Origin: Actinomycetota bacterium
GTDB lineage: Bacteria > Actinomycetota > Actinomycetes > UBA12327
NCBI GenBank assembly: GCA_003529305.1
Contig: DPWC01000201.1
Coordinates: 1-6,765, forward strand
Direction of reading: 5' to 3'
Length of the DNA: 6,765 nucleotides
Of the stretch, positions 1 to 4,145 are shown one piece after another. The notes beneath the pieces were generated by a model. That model searched no databases. It had not been told where the DNA came from and worked only from the letters and a program-made list of their open reading frames with translations. Numbering within the stretch: the first letter of the stretch is position 1; each line of letters begins with the position of its first letter. Made by a program: the position numbers and the translations under genes.

Positions 1-510
1 CTGCAACGAGGTCTTCCAGTCCAGCCCTGCACCCATATCCGCTGCCGCGGCGATGACCTCATCGAAGAGTCGATGAATCACCGCTGCTGCCACAGCGAGC
101 CCTTGATCCAGGTACACCGCGCCCAAGACCGCTTCCATGGTGTCGGCCAAGATGCTGGATTTGTCCCGACCTTGGGTGACCTCCTCACCCCTGCCCAGGC
201 GAATGAACGACCCCAGATCAATGCCACGGGCGATCTCAGCCAACGCCGACATGTTGACCACCGCTGCCCGAAGCTTGGCCAGCTGACCCTCGGGCAGGTC
301 AAGGTGACGGCGAAACAAGGTGTCTGTCACGACGATGCCCAAGACGGACTCACCGAGAAACTCGAGCCGCTCATTCGTTGGAATGCCACCGTGCTCGTAG
401 GCGTAGGAGCGATGCGTCAGGGCTCGCTCAAGAAGTTCGGTATCGACATGAACACCCAGTCGATCACCCAAGGCACTGAGGTCTCTCGCATGCTGGGAGC
501 GCGGAGCCAT
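1..510 (-). CDS. rnc: Ribonuclease III, 3' end cut off by the window edge
   Basis: RNase III cleaves double-stranded RNA in rRNA precursors and structured mRNAs, acting as a Mg2+-dependent homodimer in the cytoplasm. The visible 170 residues run from the ATG at 510 and cover the nuclease domain up to the DWKTSLQ segment that leads into the missing dsRNA-binding domain. The signature stretch is NERLEFLGESVLG (residues 46-58). By alignment with E. coli, E47, E50, E74, D123 and E126 match E38, E41, E65, D114 and E117. The position of E. coli D45, however, is Glu54 here (codon 349-351), a conservative change at a metal ligand that is normally invariant. Later motifs LAKLRA (78-83), RLGRGEE (104-110) and KSSILADTMEAVLGAVYLD (117-135) are normal for actinobacteria. 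The ATG shares one base with the plsX stop (TAATG), and no strong ribosome binding site lies upstream, so translation is probably coupled to plsX. The identification is very safe; the effect of E54 is unknown. Confidence 0.96.
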   Translation of the reverse strand, partial: MAPRSQHARDLSALGDRLGVHVDTELLERALTHRSYAYEHGGIPTNERLEFLGESVLGIVVTDTLFRRHLDLPEGQLAKLRAAVVNMSALAEIARGIDLGSFIRLGRGEEVTQGRDKSSILADTMEAVLGAVYLDQGLAVAAAVIHRLFDEVIAAAADMGAGLDWKTSLQ

Positions 511-1532
511 TACGAACCACCAGACAACAGCTGACGGGTGCGCCCGACCAAATCGTGACGGGCCAATCGCACAGCGAGATCGATACACGCACCAACTTCG
601 TCGGCCGTGGAGCCGCCATGGCCCAAGACGGTGATGCCGTTAACACCGAGCAAGACAGCGCCCGCTTTGCTTCCGCTGAGGTAGTTGGCCGCCACCACGG
701 AGGCTGCTTCCTTCTCGCCAGTGACCTTCGCTAGCGCATGCGCGACATTGACGGCTGCACCTTCTAGTGCCTTGAGCACCACATTGCCGGTGAAGCCGTC
801 CACCACGATGACATCGGCTGGGCCACCCGCGGCAATATCCCGCCCTTCGACAAAACCCACATAGCCCACATCGGCTGTTCGCAACAGTGCGTCTGCCTCC
901 TTGCGCAGCGCATCACCCTTGCCTGGTTCGGTGCCGATGGAGAGCAAACCCACGCGCGGGGCCGCATTCAGGCCCAAGGCGATCGCGTAAGCCCGACCTA
1001 GCTCACCAAACTGCGCCAGTACCTCAGCGCTGACATCTAGCGAACCGCCGACATCAAGGAGCACGACATCATGAGCGGTCCCCGGTATGACAACGGCGAC
1101 TGCCGCCCGGGTCACTCCATGGAGTCGACCCAGCGTCAAAGTGGCCGCCGTCAGCACCGCGCCGGTATGTCCGATGGAGACCCACGCATCAGCGGTTCCC
1201 TCGCGAACGGCCGTCACTGCGCCATGCACCGAGGTGTCCGTGCGCGAGCGCACCGCCGCCACGGCATCGTCGGTCATGGCGATCTCACCCGGCGCATCCA
1301 TCAGGCGCACTCGGCCATCAAACGGACTGGCCAGGAGGCCACGGTTCTGCGCTAGTGGCGCAACGGTGGACGCGGGGCCCACGAGGACGAGGTCGACGTC
1401 GCTGGTGCGCTGCAACACGGCCAGCGCGGCGTCGGCCACCACCTCGGGACCCGCGTCCCCTCCGAGCAGATCAAGGGCGATGACCACAGGTTGTGGCGTC
1501 TGCCCCTGACCCCCGGGATCGGGGTGGGTCAT
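510..1532 (-). CDS. plsX: Phosphate acyltransferase PlsX, 340 aa
   Basis: PlsX converts acyl-ACP plus phosphate to acyl-phosphate, the donor used by PlsY in the first step of phospholipid synthesis; it is a peripheral membrane enzyme. Recognisable family segments are ALDLLGGDAGPE (19-30), VSIGHTGAVLTAA (118-130), LLDVGG (158-163), RVGLLSIGTEPGKG (193-206), GFVEGRD (226-232), VVDGFTGNVVLKALEG (243-258) and LLGVNGITVLGHGGS (294-308). Several differ from the common form: SIGHTGA for SAGNTGA, GFVEGRD for GNVEARD, HGGS for HGSS. It is therefore a divergent member, but length and motif order are normal. The chosen start is the ATG at 1532, with AGGA (1538-1541) five bases upstream overlapping the rpmF stop. 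The reading frame is open further upstream to 1919, but that part runs through rpmF and is not coding. It lies 7 nt after rpmF and overlaps the rnc start by one base. The rpmF-plsX neighbourhood is as in many bacteria; fab genes and acpP are absent from the window. Confidence 0.93.
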   Translation of the reverse strand: MTHPDPGGQGQTPQPVVIALDLLGGDAGPEVVADAALAVLQRTSDVDLVLVGPASTVAPLAQNRGLLASPFDGRVRLMDAPGEIAMTDDAVAAVRSRTDTSVHGAVTAVREGTADAWVSIGHTGAVLTAATLTLGRLHGVTRAAVAVVIPGTAHDVVLLDVGGSLDVSAEVLAQFGELGRAYAIALGLNAAPRVGLLSIGTEPGKGDALRKEADALLRTADVGYVGFVEGRDIAAGGPADVIVVDGFTGNVVLKALEGAAVNVAHALAKVTGEKEAASVVAANYLSGSKAGAVLLGVNGITVLGHGGSTADEVGACIDLAVRLARHDLVGRTRQLLSGGS

Positions 1533-1539
1533 GCGATTC

Positions 1540-1716
1540 CTAGACGTCCAGGATCTGGCGACCGTCGTAACGGCCGTTCTCGTCCACACGGTGCGGAACG
1601 GAGTACTCCACGCGACCATCAACAACACGCTTGTTGATCTGCGGCAGCTTCGCCTTCCAATTGGCTCGGCGGCTCCGGGTGTTACTCCGCGAGGTCTTGC
1701 GCTTGGGGACAGCCAT
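1540..1716 (-). CDS. rpmF: 50S ribosomal protein L32, cysteine-free form, 58 aa
   Basis: L32 is a small protein of the large ribosomal subunit. The N-terminus MAVPKRKTSRSNTRSRRANW is the classic L32 rRNA-binding tail, and the length (58 aa) is normal. The C-terminal half normally forms a zinc ribbon with two CxxC pairs. Here there is no cysteine at all, although the flanking PHRV (41-44) and YDGRQIL (50-56) of the ribbon are retained, with DENGR occupying the place of the second Cys pair. This is a C-minus L32, a type known from several actinobacteria and often discussed in relation to zinc sparing. The ATG at 1716 has AGGAAG (1727-1732) ten bases upstream. The 73-nt gap to DUF177 holds a 19-nt palindrome. 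The gene sits in the conserved DUF177–rpmF pair and is followed after 7 nt by plsX. Confidence 0.97.
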   Translation of the reverse strand: MAVPKRKTSRSNTRSRRANWKAKLPQINKRVVDGRVEYSVPHRVDENGRYDGRQILDV

Positions 1717-1744
1717 CGTCTCGCTACTTCCTGGTCGTGGTTCA

Positions 1745-1763
1745 CGATCCGGGGCCCGGATCG
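1745..1763. repeat. 19-nt perfect palindrome in the rpmF leader
   Basis: CGATCCGGG-G-CCCGGATCG is a perfect inverted repeat of 9+1+9 bases located 28 nt before the rpmF start and 26 nt after the DUF177 stop. As RNA it would make a very GC-rich 8-bp hairpin with a 3-nt loop. On the minus strand, CAC before and GTG after could extend the stem across a 4-nt bulge. The same CGTG can alternatively pair with CACG just downstream (CGTG-AAC-CACG), next to the rpmF ribosome binding site. No T-run follows, so a standard terminator is unlikely. It could be an mRNA leader structure or a protein operator; its role is not known to me. Confidence 0.6.
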
Positions 1764-1789
1764 CTCGTGCTGTGGTGCGGCTGGTCGGA

Positions 1790-2347
1790 TCAGTCGTTCG
1801 ATAGATCCAGCCCGCGAAGGGCGGCCCATCGATCGTCCGTCACCTCGTGTCGGTGATCCGGATCGTCCACTAGGGCAATCCCGCACTGCGGGCACAACCC
1901 CGGACAATCCGGTCGACACACCGGCGCCAATGGCAGCGCTGTCACAACAACATCGCGAACCACCGACTCCACATCGACGCGGTCGTCAATGAGTCGGAGA
2001 ACTTCGTCCTCGTCTTCACCGTCAACCGTTCGATCGGTGTAGTAGTACAACTCTCGAGCCGTCAGTGAAAGGTCCTCACCGACAGGATCGAGGCATCGCA
2101 CGCACTCACCTACCGCGCGCGCCGCGACCGAAACGGTCACGAGCACACCTTCCTCCACGGCTTCGGCCCGCACTGTGAGGTGCAGATCGTCGCCGGGCGG
2201 AATGCCGATGACCGGCAGGCCGAGCCCCTCTGGCGCGTGAACTTTTCGCTGTTCTTCAACCATTGACCCGGCGCGACGGCTGAGTTCATGCAAGTCCAGC
2301 ACAAACGGTCCGTCAGGGGTGGCGGTCGGCGACACGGCGCAGTCCAA
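1790..2347 (-). CDS. DUF177 / YceD family protein with putative zinc-binding cysteines, 185 aa
   Basis: This belongs to the DUF177 (YceD) family, almost always encoded directly before rpmF and linked in other organisms with 23S rRNA or large-subunit biogenesis; the exact biochemical role is not settled. Visible hallmarks are VLDLHELSRRAGSM (16-29), the first cysteine pair CVRC (82-85), the acidic run GEDEDE (110-115), and the C-terminal cluster with C144, C148, C152 and C155 in CRPDCPGLCPQCG, followed by DDPDHRH (161-167). The cysteines suggest a zinc site, by inference. The most upstream start giving the usual N-terminus is a TTG at 2347; a GTG at 2335 would shorten it by four residues. Neither has a convincing Shine-Dalgarno sequence, and the region just upstream is occupied by two hairpins. 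It is followed by rpmF after 73 nt, so co-transcription with rpmF–plsX–rnc is likely. Confidence 0.9.
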   Translation of the reverse strand: MDCAVSPTATPDGPFVLDLHELSRRAGSMVEEQRKVHAPEGLGLPVIGIPPGDDLHLTVRAEAVEEGVLVTVSVAARAVGECVRCLDPVGEDLSLTARELYYYTDRTVDGEDEDEVLRLIDDRVDVESVVRDVVVTALPLAPVCRPDCPGLCPQCGIALVDDPDHRHEVTDDRWAALRGLDLSND

Positions 2348-2361
2348 GATCCCAAGGTTCC

Positions 2362-2379
2362 CGGTTCCTGCTGGAACCG
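2362..2379. repeat. 7-bp hairpin in the DUF177 leader
   Basis: CGGTTCC-TGCT-GGAACCG is a perfect 7-bp inverted repeat with a 4-nt loop, 14 nt before the TTG start of the DUF177 gene. A second copy of GGTTCC at 2356-2361 offers an alternative partner for the same arm, so two mutually exclusive pairings are possible in the transcript. No T-run follows on the minus strand. It may influence translation of DUF177, or it may be half of an intercistronic structure together with the hairpin at 2398-2416. Confidence 0.5.
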
Positions 2380-2397
2380 ACAGGGCTGAAGAGTACC

Positions 2398-2416
2398 GGA
2401 GCCCTAAATGGGCTCC
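2398..2416. repeat. 7-bp hairpin straddling the stop codon of the coiled-coil gene
   Basis: GGAGCCC-TAAAT-GGGCTCC is a perfect 7-bp GC-rich stem with a 5-nt loop. The TAG stop of the upstream coiled-coil gene (2404-2406) lies across the loop and one arm. It is not followed by a T-run on the minus strand (GGTACTCTTC follows), so it does not look like a canonical intrinsic terminator. A weak or U-poor terminator, or a 3'-end stabilising hairpin dividing the cluster in two, would fit its position. Confidence 0.5.
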
Positions 2417-2925
2417 TCAGACCCACTGTCGGGGTCGGTGAAGACGGGGACATCCCCGGTAGCGCCGAGGTCATCGACGGCCTGCTGACCCCGCAAGGTC
2501 TCACGACCACGAATTACGGTCCGCAGAGTCTTGTCGAGCACCACTTCAAAGTTCGCCAACTTGGCGTCGATGTAGTCGTCCATCTCGTCACCTCGACGCT
2601 GGGCTTCGACGGTCGCCTCGGTGAGAATGCGCTCGGCTTCCTCATGGGCGCGACGGACAACTTCTTCTTGGGCAACCAGGTGCTGCTGTTCGCGTTGGGC
2701 GTTCTCTATGATTACTTGGGCCTGTTCCCGGGCCTCAGCGATCACGGTGTCGCGCTGCGACAGCACGCGCTGGGCGTCAGCCAGTTGCCCGGGCAAGCTG
2801 TCGCGCGCATCCTCAATGAGGTCGAGCACATCGTCACGGCTGACCAGACATGAGGTCGACATTGGGACTCCACGAGCATCTGTGACCAGCGCCTCGATGC
2901 GCGTCAAAACGGTTTCGATGTCCAC
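2404..2925 (-). CDS. DivIVA/SepIVA-like coiled-coil protein, 173 aa
   Basis: This is a soluble coiled-coil protein without signal peptide or membrane segment. The N-terminus MDIETVLTRIEALVTDARGV followed by PMSTSCLVSRDDVLDLIEDA matches the conserved start of a small actinobacterial family with a DivIVA-like domain. A long charged Ala/Glu/Gln-rich coiled coil follows (about 45-140), then a short acidic tail ending SGSEEPI. From gene order (next to DUF177 and rnc) and sequence style it appears to correspond to mycobacterial Rv2927c/SepIVA, a septum-associated factor; databases often mislabel such proteins as ATP-synthase subunits. A role in septum or cell-wall growth placement is inference. The GTG at 2925 is preferred because GGGAGG (2933-2938) lies seven bases upstream. 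A GTG at 2940 is also open but would overlap that ribosome binding site. The gene is separated from coaD by 78 nt and from DUF177 by 56 nt with two hairpins. Confidence 0.85.
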   Translation of the reverse strand: MDIETVLTRIEALVTDARGVPMSTSCLVSRDDVLDLIEDARDSLPGQLADAQRVLSQRDTVIAEAREQAQVIIENAQREQQHLVAQEEVVRRAHEEAERILTEATVEAQRRGDEMDDYIDAKLANFEVVLDKTLRTVIRGRETLRGQQAVDDLGATGDVPVFTDPDSGSEEPI

Positions 2926-2932
2926 TGCCGTG

Positions 2933-2938
2933 CCTCCC
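2933..2938 (-). promoter_or_regulatory. Ribosome binding site deciding the coiled-coil gene start
   Basis: Read on the minus strand this is GGGAGG, seven bases before the GTG at 2925. It favours that start over the in-frame GTG at 2940, which touches the site itself. Confidence 0.7.
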
Positions 2939-3003
2939 ACAAGTCCCCACTGGTGTGTCGACGATCCGACGAGAGTCGACCGCCGAGGGCGCCAATCTAT
3001 CCG

Positions 3004-3492
3004 TCAGTGCGACGGGTTCTCACCGAACCTGTCCAGCAGGCGGTCCAACACGAGGTCAGGAACCAGTCCGTGCACATCGCCGCCGTGCCCGGCGACCTCT
3101 TTGACCAGACTTGATGAGAGGTACCCGTAGGTGGGATTGGTCGACAAGAAGAGCGTCTCGATCCCCGACAATCGGGTATTCATTTGCGCCATCTGTAGTT
3201 CGTAATCAAAGTCCGAGACGGCCCGAAGGCCCTTCACGATCGCGGTGATGTTGTTCTCGCGACAGAAGTCCACCAGAAGGCCGGAAAACGACGCCACCTC
3301 CACATTGGGAAGGTCGGCCAACACCTCACGCAGCATGGTGATGCGCTCGTCAACACTGAAGAGTCCGGCTTTGGTGTTATTCACCAGCACCCCAACGGTG
3401 ACCTTGTCAAAGATCGCACTCGCCCGAGCGATGATGTCGAGGTGTCCATTGGTGACCGGATCGAAGGAGCCGGGGCATACCGCCTGCCGCAC
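3004..3492 (-). CDS. coaD: Phosphopantetheine adenylyltransferase (PPAT), 162 aa
   Basis: CoaD transfers AMP from ATP to 4'-phosphopantetheine, giving dephospho-CoA, the penultimate step of coenzyme A synthesis; it is a cytoplasmic hexamer. The nucleotidyltransferase motif PGSFDPVTNGHLDI (7-20) holds the T/HxGH element with H17. KGLR (87-90), DFDYELQMAQMN (94-105) and the C-terminal SSSLVKEVA (126-134) are all as expected, and the length is typical (about 160 aa). The GTG at 3492 places the start three residues before AVCPGSFDP, as in other actinobacterial CoaD, with AGGAGG (3497-3502) four bases upstream. A second credible start is the ATG at 3528, which overlaps the rsmD stop as ATGA and has GGAGG (3536-3540) seven bases upstream. 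It would add twelve Pro/Gly-rich residues (MTPGPGPERGGL). rsmD-coaD adjacency is standard, and translational coupling is likely if the ATG is used. Confidence 0.95.
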   Translation of the reverse strand: MRQAVCPGSFDPVTNGHLDIIARASAIFDKVTVGVLVNNTKAGLFSVDERITMLREVLADLPNVEVASFSGLLVDFCRENNITAIVKGLRAVSDFDYELQMAQMNTRLSGIETLFLSTNPTYGYLSSSLVKEVAGHGGDVHGLVPDLVLDRLLDRFGENPSH

Positions 3493-3496
3493 GAGA

Positions 3497-3502
3497 CCTC
3501 CT
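3497..3502 (-). promoter_or_regulatory. Ribosome binding site for the internal GTG start of coaD
   Basis: Minus-strand AGGAGG with a four-base spacer to the GTG at 3492. It is strong in sequence and slightly close, and supports the start that matches the family's usual N-terminus. Confidence 0.65.
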
Positions 3503-3524
3503 CGCTCAGGCCCGGGGCCCGGCG

Positions 3525-4109
3525 TCATGCCGCGTCCTCCCCGGTACCCCGACCGTACCAAAACCGCGCCTCACCGTAGGTGCGATTCGAGATCGCCTCA
3601 ATTCCTGCCGGCCACGACCACGATGGGTCGTGTGAAGATCGCTCAATCACCACCAGTGTTCCCGACTCGATGGCGCCCACCCGACGCAGGCACAACAGAA
3701 CCTCGGCCAGCGCATCATCGGCCGTGTCATACGGCGGGTCAGCAAAGACCACATCAAAAGCTCCACTAGCTCGAGATGCATAAACGGAAGCTTTCATCAC
3801 ATTAAGGTGCGCATCCGCGGCTACCGCCCCCAAGATCTGCAGATTTCGACGCACTACCGCAGCGGCCTTGGCATCAGATTCCACGAGGTGCACCTCGGCT
3901 GCTCCTCGAGACACCGCTTCAAGCCCCACGGCTCCACTGCCGCAGTACAGGTCTAAAAAGCGTCGACCAGTCCACGGTCCGATCTCAGACTCCACCGCAG
4001 AAAAGAGCGCCTCTCGAGCGCGCTCACTGGTGGGGCGAGTCCGACGGCCCTCGGGAGTTGCCAGCTGCCGCCCCTTGGCAGCTCCCGCAATGATTCTGAG
4101 CACCGGCAC
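3525..4109 (-). CDS. rsmD: 16S rRNA (guanine(966)-N2)-methyltransferase RsmD, 194 aa
   Basis: RsmD methylates N2 of G966 in 16S rRNA using S-adenosylmethionine, acting on the assembled small subunit. The N-terminal LRIIAGAAKGRQL (4-16) and RPTSERAREALFS (25-37) are typical of the family. Motif I of the Rossmann fold is FLDLYCGSGAVGLEA (51-65), the acidic ribose-binding residue sits in HLVESD (74-79), and the catalytic motif DPPY is at 124-127. Length is normal. The start is a GTG at 4109; a second GTG at 4103 would remove only two residues. Neither has a clear Shine-Dalgarno sequence in the 36-nt gap after recG, which makes reinitiation from recG or weak initiation likely. The stop at 3525-3527 overlaps a possible coaD ATG. 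Confidence 0.94.
   Translation of the reverse strand: MPVLRIIAGAAKGRQLATPEGRRTRPTSERAREALFSAVESEIGPWTGRRFLDLYCGSGAVGLEAVSRGAAEVHLVESDAKAAAVVRRNLQILGAVAADAHLNVMKASVYASRASGAFDVVFADPPYDTADDALAEVLLCLRRVGAIESGTLVVIERSSHDPSWSWPAGIEAISNRTYGEARFWYGRGTGEDAA
3536..3540 (-). promoter_or_regulatory. Ribosome binding site for the upstream ATG start of coaD
   Basis: Minus-strand GGAGG (within GGGGAGG) inside the last codons of rsmD, seven bases before the ATG at 3528 that overlaps the rsmD stop. Together with the site at 3497-3502 it gives coaD two plausible starts. Confidence 0.5.
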
Positions 4110-4145
4110 AGTATGCGCGCGGCCGTGACAGCGTGCGCTGCCCGC

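Noticed and set aside
73..534. Plus-strand open frame of 153 codons at the left end
   Set aside because: It is the antisense shadow of rnc, which translates into a complete RNase III nuclease domain on the minus strand.
1717..1789. Zur operator in front of the cysteine-free rpmF
   Set aside because: Known actinobacterial Zur boxes are AT-containing palindromes resembling TGAAAATNATTTTCA. The palindrome here is GC-rich and does not match.
1533..1919. N-terminal extension of the plsX frame up to 1919
   Set aside because: The extension crosses the whole of rpmF in another frame and part of DUF177. Family similarity and a ribosome binding site support the ATG at 1532.
2938..2940. GTG at 2940 as start of the coiled-coil gene
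   Set aside because: It overlaps the GGGAGG that serves the GTG at 2925, and the family N-terminus (MDIETVL) begins at 2925.
3245..3769. Plus-strand open frame of 174 codons across coaD and rsmD
   Set aside because: Both strands cannot be equally constrained here; coaD and rsmD show full sets of family motifs, while this frame is Pro/Arg/Thr-rich with no recognisable domain.
4129..4140. Inverted repeat CAGCG-TG-CGCTG between recG and rsmD
   Set aside because: The arms are only five bases with a two-base loop and no T-run follows, so it is too weak to call a terminator or regulatory hairpin.
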